From contig JAGRCC010000004.1 in assembly GCA_020433785.1 (NCBI GenBank), forward strand, positions 1 to 11,399: a DNA stretch of 11,399 nt. The letters are read 5' to 3'. The stretch comes from Anaerolineae bacterium. GTDB taxonomy: Bacteria > Chloroflexota > Anaerolineae > 4572-78 > J111. The notes under the pieces are model-generated. The model saw nothing but the letters and a program-made list of their open reading frames with translations. It ran no database searches and was not told the DNA's origin. The translations under genes and the position numbers were made by a program. How positions within the stretch are numbered: the stretch's first letter is position 1; the number at the start of each line of letters is the position of its first letter. Positions 5,125 to 11,399 of this stretch are shown one piece after another.

Positions 5125-6900
5125 CTATGGTAAATTGGCCATCCAGGTTCCGGATTGGTTAAAAGGCTTCGGTGTAGGGGGAAATCCGCAGAGAATTTGC
5201 TTATTGGTAAAGGCATAAGTGCCACTGGCCGCCTTTGATGAATTGAGTTGGCCAGTGAAAGAAAAAGTCGAGGAGTTGTAGTTAAAGCCATTGTTATTAA
5301 GGCTTCCCGGACCAGGTACGGTTATTTCTATAGTTCCGCTGCAACCTGAAACCGAAAAGTCGGTTTTGAGCTTAAAGATGCTCCAAATTGTGCCATTGTT
5401 ATCAACATAAAAGGACATAGGTTGATTCCGATTGGTGGTACCGGTCCAGTTGCCGTTTGGAGGTGGAACGGGTGACCTTAAAATAATCGGCAGGTAGAGC
5501 TTCGTATCAGTGGCCGGGGCCGGGGTTGTAGCATTGGCTATATTACTGTAAGCTGAGTTGCCAGAGCCGTTGTAGGCCCGAACTCGGAAGAAATAGGTTG
5601 TACTGGGCGATAGGCCGGTATTGGCATAGGTGGTCGCATTAACCCCAACAGTGGCTATTTGCGTCCAATTGCTTGATCCGTTAGGTGATCGCTCAATCTT
5701 AAAACCGGTTTCGTTGTTACTGTTATCTTGCCAGACCAAGTTGATCTGCGTTGCCGAAACATCGGTAGCGGTTAGACTCGTCGGGGGTGCAGGAATTGGA
5801 CATGTCAGGGTTTTAGCATTGGCTATATTACTGTAAGTTGAGTTTTCAGAGCCATTGTAAGCCCGTACCCGGTAATAGTAGGTTGTATTACATAGCAGTC
5901 CAGTCGAAGAATAGGTCGTAGCATTGGCCGGTCTTGTAGCAATCTGAATCCACCCACTTAGACCATTTAGTGAGCGTTCGATTTTGAAACCAGTCTCGTC
6001 GTTACTATTATCTTGCCACGATAGATTAATTTGGCTGGTTGAAATGCCGGTAGCTGTTAACAGGCTGGGTGGATTGGGCGGTGTTGGTGCAGCCTGATAC
6101 TCAATAACTAACTGAGGAGGGAATGAACCTTCTCGTGTACTAAAACCACGCCAACTCGAATCTAAGCCGGAATATTCGGGTCCTCTCAACATAACTCCAT
6201 AATTTTGATAATTACCTTCATACCACGCCTTAACCAGATTGGTAACATCAAAATCGTACCAATCAAAATCATCATTACCAATAAGGTTTGAGTCGTAGGC
6301 GGTGCTATACCCTGGTGCATTGTTCCAGGTGAGGCTGCTTTCTGACCAATCGGATGTAATCCGGTAGGCGGTGATAGTCCGAGAAGTATTGGGGAAATCA
6401 TACGATGAGATCAAATGAACTCGAAATGTTGCTTTAGTTATAACTTGATTAATTGGTAACGTGGCAATATTAAATTTGACCAAACTACGTACAATTCGTC
6501 CGTCCGGATTTAGACTATCATCGTACCCGGCCCACATATCGATGGTATTTCTGAAATTTTGAGTGGGATACCCTTGAAGAATGGTCGCGTCGGCGGTGGC
6601 AACAAAAGTTTGTTGAGCCAAGGGGTTGACCGGGCCAACATAAGCCTCAGTCGATAAATTAGCCTCCACGAGCCGGCGGCTATCTGATTGGTTAGGCGAG
6701 GCGCTCTGTATTTGATACGGTAAAAGTTTGGTCCTAACATCTACGGCTGGACTAGGAGGTTTGGTTGGGGTGACCTGCTTCGTTTCTTGCCCTGGTGGTG
6801 CGGCTCCAACTGGATAGATGCTACTTGTCAATATTAGCAACACCAAACCAGCAACAATGATCCCCAACAGCCGAACAGGAATAAATCCTTTTTCTCTCAC
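5125..6900 (-). CDS. Secreted DNRLRE-FN3-FN3 protein with LYLPIILRS motif
   Basis: 591 residues from GTG 6900, chosen because AAGGGGG ends 5 nt before it and it begins a clean signal peptide: basic REKGFIPVR, a hydrophobic core, then a VGAAPP cleavage region near residue 30. An ATG 60 nt upstream would put a long charged extension in front. Residues about 98-268 are a DNRLRE/CBM96-like beta domain (TADATILQGYPTQNF; SESSLTWNNAP; YGVMLRG). Two fibronectin type III domains follow (about 275-364 and 370-459), sharing PP-x-LTAT, WQDNSN-ETGFKIERS and YYRVRAYNGS-type motifs. Next comes LYLPIILRS (468-476), then a 110-residue Asn/Gly/Thr-rich beta domain with two Cys. No catalytic motif is recognised. 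It is likely an exported adhesion, matrix or carbohydrate-binding protein, divergent from the NB-ARC gene. Confidence 0.88.
   Translation of the reverse strand: MREKGFIPVRLLGIIVAGLVLLILTSSIYPVGAAPPGQETKQVTPTKPPSPAVDVRTKLLPYQIQSASPNQSDSRRLVEANLSTEAYVGPVNPLAQQTFVATADATILQGYPTQNFRNTIDMWAGYDDSLNPDGRIVRSLVKFNIATLPINQVITKATFRVHLISSYDFPNTSRTITAYRITSDWSESSLTWNNAPGYSTAYDSNLIGNDDFDWYDFDVTNLVKAWYEGNYQNYGVMLRGPEYSGLDSSWRGFSTREGSFPPQLVIEYQAAPTPPNPPSLLTATGISTSQINLSWQDNSNDETGFKIERSLNGLSGWIQIATRPANATTYSSTGLLCNTTYYYRVRAYNGSENSTYSNIANAKTLTCPIPAPPTSLTATDVSATQINLVWQDNSNNETGFKIERSPNGSSNWTQIATVGVNATTYANTGLSPSTTYFFRVRAYNGSGNSAYSNIANATTPAPATDTKLYLPIILRSPVPPPNGNWTGTTNRNQPMSFYVDNNGTIWSIFKLKTDFSVSGCSGTIEITVPGPGSLNNNGFNYNSSTFSFTGQLNSSKAASGTYAFTNKQILCGFPPTPKPFNQSGTWMANLP
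5530..6099 (-). repeat. Tandem 285-bp repeat encoding the two FN3 domains
   Basis: The 23-nt segment at 5530-5552 recurs exactly at 5815-5837, a period of 285 bp (95 codons). Similarity runs through both units, marking internal duplication of one fibronectin type III domain, with the copies now clearly diverged. Confidence 0.75.
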
Positions 6901-7023
6901 AATTACCCCCTTTTTTCGGTTATTAATAGAAAAATAAAATATGTTGATATACTCTCCCATATAACCCTAACCTGACTTACCTTGTTATTTTCTATGCTAT
7001 TTCCGTGAATTAAAGGCAGGATC

Positions 7024-7064
7024 TGTGAAAATATGTACAAATCTGTCAAATACCTATTGTCAAA
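7024..7064 (+). promoter_or_regulatory. TGTSAAA direct repeats upstream of the NB-ARC gene
   Basis: TGTGAAA at 7024-7030 and TGTCAAA at 7044-7050 and 7058-7064, spaced 20 and 14 bp; the last overlaps the -35 box. They could be direct-repeat binding sites for a regulator of the NB-ARC gene or of the divergent secreted-protein gene. AT-rich DNA can give such repeats by chance. Confidence 0.3.
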
Positions 7065-7085
7065 TGCCCTCGCTTATGTTATGAT
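7057..7085 (+). promoter_or_regulatory. Promoter of the NB-ARC gene
   Basis: -35 TTGTCA (7057-7062), 17-bp spacer, -10 TATGAT (7080-7085), predicted start near 7092. It gives a leader of roughly 54 nt that contains the hairpins described at 7120-7145. I see no equally good promoter for the divergent secreted-protein gene in 6901-7020. Confidence 0.7.
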
Positions 7086-7127
7086 GAAAGTTACCCTGAT
7101 ATTTCTTTTAGATAAATACCTTTCAAA

Positions 7128-7145
7128 GAAAGCGAGGATGCTTTC
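7128..7145 (+). promoter_or_regulatory. Shine-Dalgarno in a hairpin loop next to the start codon
   Basis: GAAAGC (7128-7133) and GCTTTC (7140-7145) form a perfect 6-bp stem whose six-base loop GAGGAT carries the ribosome-binding site; the ATG starts at 7146. A competing stem, CTTTC (7120-7124) with GAAAG (7128-7132), uses the same bases and would free the site. This suggests translational control, not yet shown. Confidence 0.45.
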
Positions 7146-8576
7146 ATGGGCGACTATCTTGAGATGCCTCAGGATTTTACCAAACAGGTTCACCAGGCAC
7201 TGCGTACTTGGCATATAAGACGTGCTGATGATGTACTGTCAGATTTACTTTTGGTACAACAAACCAAGTCAGCCCAGATAGCGGCTATTCCTTGCCTAAT
7301 TGGCAATCAAGTTCTGCTTGATGGACTGGAATGGTTAAAACAGATCAATATTGAAGGATCAAATTTGCTTCAGAGGCGCTTTCTTAACCAGGAAACAGCC
7401 TTAGAGATAGCCCACTGCTGCAATCTGAGTGAAGATGTTATTTTTCAACGTCAGCGTGTCGCCATTGCTCAATTGGCTGAATTAATATGGCAAAAAGAAC
7501 AGGCTCTTCGCCAAAAGCGAATTAACCAGATTGAAACACGATTCAAACCTCAGACCCATAGCCAACTTTTCGGTATTTCTCCAAAGCTATCTCAGCTTCG
7601 TGCTAAATTTCAAACTTGTGCTGCGCCGTGGTTTATAGCGTTAGAAGGTTTGGGAGGAATTGGCAAAACAGCCTTGGCCCAGGCCTTAATTCGTGACCTT
7701 ACCCTAAGTGGAACTTTCATCGATATCGGTTGGGTGAGTGCCAAACAACAGGATTTTCTCCCCTGCATCGGTCTCCAACCCTCTCTAAAGCCTGCCCTCG
7801 ACATTAATACCTTTGCCAATACCTTTGCCCACAGTTTGCTTGAGCAGTTTGGGTTTACAATCCCTGCTTCGGCCTTGCTGCCGGAAAAAATGGCCGTACT
7901 TATCGATCTACTCAAAACCTCACCTTACTTAATTGTGATTGATAATTTAGAGAAGGTCATTGATTACGAAGCGTGGTTGGCTACTCTATGCCGGCTGGCC
8001 AATCCAAGTCAATTTTTGTTAACCAGTCGCCATAGTCTGCGGGCCCATCCTGACGTTTTTTGTTATCCGCTGCAAGAATTGAGTGAGGCTAATACCCTTG
8101 CCCTTCTCAAGTATGAAGCGCAAGTGAGGGGCATATTGCCCTTAGCCAACGCTACCCAACACCAACTAGAGGAGATTTATCGAGTTGTGGGGGGCAACCC
8201 CTTAGCCCTTAAGCTTGTGGTTGGTCAAATGGCCGTCTTACCCTTGTCTCAAGTATTGGAAAACCTCAAGAAAGCTCAGGGGAAAAAAATTGATAATCTG
8301 TATACCTACGTCTATGGGCAAGCTTGGAGGGAACTAGATGAAATCAGCCGGGAAGTGCTGTTGGCAATGCCATTGGTCCAAAATGGCGATTTAGCTCAAC
8401 TAAGTGCTGTAACCAACCTCGAAATGGCGCTACTGAACGATGCGCTTGAAAATCTGGTCAATCTATCGCTTATTGAAGTAGCCGGCAGCAATTTGTCGAA
8501 TCACCGGTATCGAATTCATCGGTTGACGGAAACTTTTATGCTTACAGAAGTCACGAAATGGCAGCGCCGGAGTTAA
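7146..8576 (+). CDS. HTH-NB-ARC (STAND-type) ATPase
   Basis: 476 residues. ATG 7146 is chosen because GAGG lies 8 nt upstream. Residues about 70-125 contain a sigma70-region-4-like helix-turn-helix pattern (LLQRRFLNQETALEIAH, then LSEDVIFQRQRVAIAQLAEL) ending in a charged helix. Residues 160-360 are the NB-ARC NTPase: P-loop GLGGIGKT (168-175), Walker B LIVID (262-266), TSR (293-295), and GNPLAL (350-355), the GLPL-equivalent. Residues 395-465 are the winged helix usual for this class. The protein stops there, with no TPR, WD40 or LRR sensor array. STAND proteins are signal-dependent oligomerising switches; here the likely output is DNA binding by the N-terminal region (inference). It has its own promoter and is divergent from the secreted-protein gene. 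Confidence 0.88.
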   Translation: MGDYLEMPQDFTKQVHQALRTWHIRRADDVLSDLLLVQQTKSAQIAAIPCLIGNQVLLDGLEWLKQINIEGSNLLQRRFLNQETALEIAHCCNLSEDVIFQRQRVAIAQLAELIWQKEQALRQKRINQIETRFKPQTHSQLFGISPKLSQLRAKFQTCAAPWFIALEGLGGIGKTALAQALIRDLTLSGTFIDIGWVSAKQQDFLPCIGLQPSLKPALDINTFANTFAHSLLEQFGFTIPASALLPEKMAVLIDLLKTSPYLIVIDNLEKVIDYEAWLATLCRLANPSQFLLTSRHSLRAHPDVFCYPLQELSEANTLALLKYEAQVRGILPLANATQHQLEEIYRVVGGNPLALKLVVGQMAVLPLSQVLENLKKAQGKKIDNLYTYVYGQAWRELDEISREVLLAMPLVQNGDLAQLSAVTNLEMALLNDALENLVNLSLIEVAGSNLSNHRYRIHRLTETFMLTEVTKWQRRS

Positions 8577-8634
8577 TCGCTTCCATACTATTTGCAAACT
8601 TGTCCTATTTCTGAGACAATCTCTAAATTCCCTG

Positions 8635-8660
8635 GGCACAGAGATAATGGCTGTGCCTTT
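8635..8660 (+). terminator. Weak terminator-like hairpin after the NB-ARC gene
   Basis: GGCACAG (8635-8641) and CTGTGCC (8651-8657) form a perfect 7-bp stem with a 9-nt loop followed by only three T. It lies between the NB-ARC gene and the glycolipid-binding gene and may end the former's transcript inefficiently. A weak promoter-like TTGTCC...TCTAAA precedes it at about 8600-8626. Confidence 0.35.
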
Positions 8661-8679
8661 CGTCTGGAAGGAAAACCCG

Positions 8680-9240
8680 ATGACCAATGCCACAATCCTC
8701 TGGCGCAGAGTAGACCAACCCGGCCACGAAGCCGCCCGATTGTCGGCTCAAGACGATTTTTGGCGGCTGGCCGGCACAGCCAACTTCGTTTACAATGGGC
8801 AGCCGGCACGGCTTGATTACCGAATCATCTGTGACAAAACGTGGCAAACACGATCCGGTCGGGTAGCTGGCTGGGTCGGCGCCGATCCGGTTGAGATCGA
8901 TATTGCAGTTGACGTGGCCGGGCGCTGGTGGCTCAACGGAACGGAGATCACGGCCGTGGCCGGCTGTCTTGATCTGGACTTGAACTTCAGTCCCTCCACC
9001 AATTTACTGCCTATTCGTCGGTTGGGATTGGCGGTTGGGCAAACCGCGCCGGTCAGAGCGGCCTGGCTCCGCTTCCCCAGTTTTAGGCTGGAACCCTTAG
9101 AACAGACCTATCACCGCTTGGCCGAGGCTACCTATCGTTACGAGTCGGCCGGCGGCAAATTTGTTCGAGACCTACCGGTCAACGCCGCCGGTTTTGTCAC
9201 TAGCTATCCCGACTTTTGGGAACTCGAAGCGATGACTTGA
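8680..9240 (+). CDS. Putative glycolipid-binding protein (PF06475/DUF1089 family)
   Basis: 186 residues from ATG 8680, with AAGGA ending 7 nt upstream; an in-frame ATG at 8647 lies in a hairpin loop without a ribosome site. The whole length matches my recollection of PF06475, named putative glycolipid-binding: ILWRRVDQPGHEAARL at the N-terminus, LDYRIICDKTW, VAGWVG, WWLNG, AGCLDLDLNFSPSTNLLPI at 95-111, RAAWLRFPSF and the closing YRYESAGGKF. No signal peptide or membrane segment. The family is a soluble beta-rich fold of about this size. The glycolipid role comes from the family name, and no enzymatic residues are evident. Confidence 0.9.
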   Translation: MTNATILWRRVDQPGHEAARLSAQDDFWRLAGTANFVYNGQPARLDYRIICDKTWQTRSGRVAGWVGADPVEIDIAVDVAGRWWLNGTEITAVAGCLDLDLNFSPSTNLLPIRRLGLAVGQTAPVRAAWLRFPSFRLEPLEQTYHRLAEATYRYESAGGKFVRDLPVNAAGFVTSYPDFWELEAMT

Positions 9241-9255
9241 CCGGAGTCGTGGCTT

Positions 9256-9276
9256 TGGCCGACCACAAATCGGCCA
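9256..9276 (+). terminator. Possible weak hairpin after the glycolipid-binding gene
   Basis: TGGCCGA (9256-9262) pairs with TCGGCCA (9270-9276) over 7 bp with a 7-nt loop, 15 bp after the stop codon. The following TTATTGTAAT is only a poor U-tract, so termination is uncertain. Confidence 0.35.
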
Positions 9277-9292
9277 TTATTGTAATATCAAT

Positions 9293-9327
9293 CCAACTAA
9301 CCAATAACCAACTATCCAACCAACCAA
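9293..9327 (+). repeat. CCAA-rich low-complexity tract
   Basis: CCAA recurs with offsets of 8, 7, 8, 4 and 4 bp and no G occurs on this strand across the tract, just before the ribosome site of the DUF1499 gene. It would give an unstructured leader. It resembles the degenerate short tandem repeats found elsewhere in this window. Confidence 0.5.
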
Positions 9328-9351
9328 TTTACAAGGAGTTTTATTCCCACT

Positions 9352-9837
9352 ATGACGTCCTCGAAAAAAATTATCGCCATCACCGGCGTTTTGGTAGCAG
9401 CGAGTATCGGCGGCTGGATCGTTCTTCGCAAGCTGATCGAACTGGCCAGCCCGGTGCCGATTGCGATTGGCGTGACCGCCGGTCAGTTCGCCCCCTGCCC
9501 TGCTTCGCCCAACTGCGTTTCAACCCAGGCCGACGATGCCGAACACCGCCTCGACCCTGTTCCTTACACCCTCTCTCTCAGCGAAACTCGCACGCTGCTG
9601 CTGGAGATCGTGGGGGCGCTGCCGCGTACCGACATTTCGACTATCACCGCCGATTATATTCACGCGGTGACGAAAACGCGTATGATGGGTTTTTTAGATG
9701 ATACGGAAATTTATATCGATGACGTCGCCAAGTTGGTTCACATCCGCACCGCCGCCCGGTTGGGCTACGGTGATCACGGCCTTAATCGCCGCCGGGCTGA
9801 GGAGATTGTGACCAAATTTAAGGCCATGAGCCAATAA
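9352..9837 (+). CDS. DUF1499 family protein with N-terminal membrane anchor
   Basis: 161 residues. Residues about 5-26 (IIAITGVLVAASIGGWIVL) form one membrane segment after a Lys-rich start, so it is probably an anchored envelope protein. Residues 44-158 match DUF1499 (PF07386): CPASPNCVST near the start, DYIHAVTKTRMMGFLDD in the middle, and IRTAARLGYGDHGLNRRRAEEI near the end, where the family has RSxSRxGxxDxGxNRxR. Function is unknown in the family. AAGGAG at 9333-9338 is 13 nt from the ATG, longer than usual. The glycolipid-binding gene lies 111 bp upstream on the same strand, possibly co-transcribed. Confidence 0.9.
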   Translation: MTSSKKIIAITGVLVAASIGGWIVLRKLIELASPVPIAIGVTAGQFAPCPASPNCVSTQADDAEHRLDPVPYTLSLSETRTLLLEIVGALPRTDISTITADYIHAVTKTRMMGFLDDTEIYIDDVAKLVHIRTAARLGYGDHGLNRRRAEEIVTKFKAMSQ

Positions 9838-9853
9838 GAGGGGATGAAAGAAA

Positions 9854-9904
9854 CGGTATTCGATACCGAAAATGCAATAAGCTTGTAGTAAGCCCTTCAG
9901 GGCT
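9854..9904. repeat. Two short hairpins after the DUF1499 gene
   Basis: CGGTAT-TCG-ATACCG (9854-9868) and AGCCC-TTCA-GGGCT (9891-9904) are perfect small palindromes directly downstream of the stop codon. The second lies in a GTAGT...ACTAC frame (9885-9945) typical of REP-like DNA. No U-tracts follow. Confidence 0.5.
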
Positions 9905-9938
9905 GAGCGCCTTGCTAAAGCGATACCTGCGAGCTTTA

Positions 9939-10065
9939 TAACTACTCAGGCATGTCATTTCGAGCGACGAAGGAGCGAGAAATCCCTGAGACGACCGTTT
10001 GCAACCGAACACTGTAGGGATTTCTCCGCCTACGGTTACGAAATGACATAATGGTTAAGTAGTTA
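9939..10065. mobile_element. MITE/REP-like palindromic element, about 127 bp
   Basis: Outer arms TAACTACT (9939-9946) and AGTAGTTA (10058-10065) enclose TGTCATTTCG (9953-9962) and CGAAATGACA (10039-10048), then GAGAAATCCCT (9978-9988) and AGGGATTTCTC (10016-10026). Together they form imperfect inverted repeats of about 50 bp. The TGTCATTTCG...GAGAAATCC type is one I recall as dispersed in bacterial genomes. No transposase is encoded, so movement would need an enzyme in trans. No gene in 9838-10118. Confidence 0.65.
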
Positions 10066-10076
10066 CCGAACCGTTT

Positions 10077-10109
10077 AGGCGGCCAGAGTAGTTTCTGACC
10101 GCCTTTTTT
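10077..10109 (+). terminator. Intrinsic terminator facing gatA
   Basis: AGGCGG-C-CAGA (10077-10087) pairs with TCTG-A-CCGCCT (10094-10104) with one mismatch, followed by six T (10104-10109). The U-tract is only on the plus strand, so it ends transcription coming from the DUF1499 gene and the palindromic region before it reaches the convergent gatA. Confidence 0.8.
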
Positions 10110-10118
10110 ATCTTAGCA

Positions 10119-11399
10119 CTACAACTCCGCCGGCTGCTTGTGCCAAGCCGTGGTCTGCTCGTACTGGTAGGCCGTACGCAGAATGGCGCTCTCACCCAGA
10201 GCCGGGCCGATAATTTGCAGGCCGACCGGCATTCCTTCAGAAAAGCCGCACGGTATGGAGATGCCACAGACCCCGGCCAGGTTGAGCGACACGGTCAGCA
10301 CGTCGGTCAGGTACATTTGCAGCGGGTCGTCCACTTTGGCGTTGATCTCAAAGGCCACCATCGGCGCGACCGGCGAGACCATCACATCGACCTGTTCAAA
10401 CGCTCGCTCGAAGTCCTGCCGCAGGAGGGTCCGTACTTTTTGGGCTTGTAGATAGTAGGCATCGTAATAGCCGGCCGACAGCGCGTAGGTGCCAAGCATA
10501 ATCCGGCGCTTGACTTCCGGGCCAAAACCGGCCTCCCGCGTTTGGCGGAAGGTGTTCCACATATCGCCGCCGTCCTGGCGCAGGCCAAACCGCACGCCGT
10601 CGTAGCGCGATAGGTTGGCCGAGGCTTCGGCGGTGGCGACGATGTAATAGGCGGGAATGCCATAGCCGGTGTTGGGCAGGGACACCTCGACCGGCTCCGC
10701 GCCCAGACCGGCCAGATGGTCGATGGCGGTCCGCACAGTTTGGGCCACGCCCGGCTCCATCCCCTCGGTAAAATATTCCTGCGGAATACCGATTTTGACC
10801 CCTTTGAGACCGTCACCTTGCTTGATCTCATTCACGTAATTGGGTACCGGCGCGTTGAGCGAGGTCGCGTCGCGGGCGTCGTGACCGGCGGTGGCGTTGA
10901 GCAGGATGGCGGCATCCTCCACGTCTTTGGTGATCGGGCCAATCTGATCGAGGGAGGAGCCGAAGGCAATCAAGCCGTAGCGGCTGACACGCCCGTAGGT
11001 CGGCTTCAAGCCGACCACCCCACAAAACGAGGCCGGCAAGCGGACGCTGCCGCCGGTGTCGCTGCCCAGGCTGCCCAGCGCCTCGCCCGCGCCAACCGCC
11101 GCCGCGCTGCCGCCGCTGCTGCCGCCGGGCACGCAGTTAAGGTTGCGCGGGTTGCGGGTTGGGTGGAAGGCCGAATATTCGGTCGAACTGCCCATCGCAA
11201 ACTCGTCGCAGTTGGTCTTGCCGACAAATACCGCCCCGGCTTGGCGCAACCGGTCGATGGCGGTGGCGTCGAAGGGCGGGACAAAGCCATCCAGGATTTT
11301 CGACGCGGCCGTGGTCGGGACGCCGTGGGTGATGATGGTGTCCTTGATGCCCAAGGGAATCCCCAACAGCGGCCGATCTTCACCGGCGGCGCGGCGTTC
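10119..11399 (-). CDS. gatA: Aspartyl/glutamyl-tRNA amidotransferase subunit A, 5' partial
   Basis: 426 residues up to the TAG at 10119-10121; the N-terminus (roughly 60 residues) lies beyond the right edge, and the frame is open to the last base. GatA is the glutaminase subunit of GatCAB, which makes Gln-tRNA(Gln) and Asn-tRNA(Asn) by transamidation. The amidase-signature triad is complete: Lys19 of the visible part in GIKD, cis-Ser94 in GGSSGG and nucleophile Ser118 in [11 protein letters not shown]. Spacings of 75 and 24 residues match known GatA. Other family marks are [29 protein letters not shown] and the [14 protein letters not shown] segment. It is convergent with the DUF1499 gene and higher in GC than the centre of the window. 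Confidence 0.97.
   Translation of the reverse strand, partial: ERRAAGEDRPLLGIPLGIKDTIITHGVPTTAASKILDGFVPPFDATAIDRLRQAGAVFVGKTNCDEFAMGSSTEYSAFHPTRNPRNLNCVPGGSSGGSAAAVGAGEALGSLGSDTGGSVRLPASFCGVVGLKPTYGRVSRYGLIAFGSSLDQIGPITKDVEDAAILLNATAGHDARDATSLNAPVPNYVNEIKQGDGLKGVKIGIPQEYFTEGMEPGVAQTVRTAIDHLAGLGAEPVEVSLPNTGYGIPAYYIVATAEASANLSRYDGVRFGLRQDGGDMWNTFRQTREAGFGPEVKRRIMLGTYALSAGYYDAYYLQAQKVRTLLRQDFERAFEQVDVMVSPVAPMVAFEINAKVDDPLQMYLTDVLTVSLNLAGVCGISIPCGFSEGMPVGLQIIGPALGESAILRTAYQYEQTTAWHKQPAEL

Noticed and set aside
6901..6960. ATG start 60 nt upstream for the secreted protein
   Set aside because: It would put 20 residues ahead of a complete signal peptide; the GTG at 6900 has AAGGGGG at good distance.
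7069..7136. CTCGCTT...AAGCGAG inverted repeat around the NB-ARC promoter, sharing its 7-mer with the terminator at 2568-2589
   Set aside because: The left arm lies upstream of the predicted transcription start so it cannot pair in the RNA, and a shared 7-mer can be chance.
7033..7218. Small plus-strand open frame overlapping the NB-ARC start
   Set aside because: It covers the promoter and leader, has no ribosome site at its start, and overlaps the well-supported ATG 7146 in another frame.
10382..11383. Long Arg/Pro/Ala-rich frames overlapping gatA
   Set aside because: GC-rich shadow frames of gatA, which has its complete catalytic triad in the chosen frame.

Overview
The window looks like chromosomal DNA of a Chloroflexota bacterium, probably Anaerolineae or a near relative. 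This is inferred from family resemblance only. The best marker is the secreted protein at 5125-6900, which carries the LYLPIILRS-type motif followed by a Cys-containing beta domain, a combination I associate with Chloroflexota extracellular proteins. The glycosidase-like plus O-antigen-ligase fusion at the left edge and the HTH-NB-ARC protein also fit. SD sequences and sigma70-type promoters are conventional. The 5.1-8.6 kb stretch is visibly more AT-rich than the left edge and gatA.

Layout. (1) 1-2277 (+): 3' part of an envelope-polysaccharide polymerase/ligase with an N-terminal glycoside-hydrolase-like domain whose expected catalytic Glu is Ala. A run of TTCATNN heptamers lies in frame inside the gene. 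(2) 2336-3931 (-): a signalling/regulatory group made of a histidine-kinase-like protein with a good H-box but degraded ATP boxes, a DUF7662-like/XRE regulator, and a 56-residue coiled-coil-like protein. Between the last two lie a near-consensus promoter with a palindrome filling its spacer, an intrinsic terminator, and a second copy of the palindrome. (3) 3968-4294: back-to-back divergent promoters, two tRNA-Ser genes (UGA, GCU) and a strong terminator. (4) 4319-4939 (+): an MBL-fold hydrolase with no room for its own promoter. (5) 5125-6900 (-): a secreted DNRLRE-FN3-FN3 protein, divergent from (6) 7146-8576 (+): an HTH-NB-ARC STAND protein whose Shine-Dalgarno sits in a hairpin loop. (7) 8680-9837 (+): a putative glycolipid-binding protein and a DUF1499 protein. 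(8) 9854-10109: palindromic, MITE/REP-like intergenic DNA and a terminator. (9) 10119-11399 (-): gatA, cut by the right edge.

How it fits together. tRNA-Ser genes and gatA are housekeeping anchors. Between them are accessory modules. The strongest candidates for undescribed biology are the kinase-like/XRE/small-protein group with its paired operators, and the NB-ARC gene with its hairpin-embedded ribosome site divergent from a large secreted protein. Functional links inside these groups are inferred from position only.
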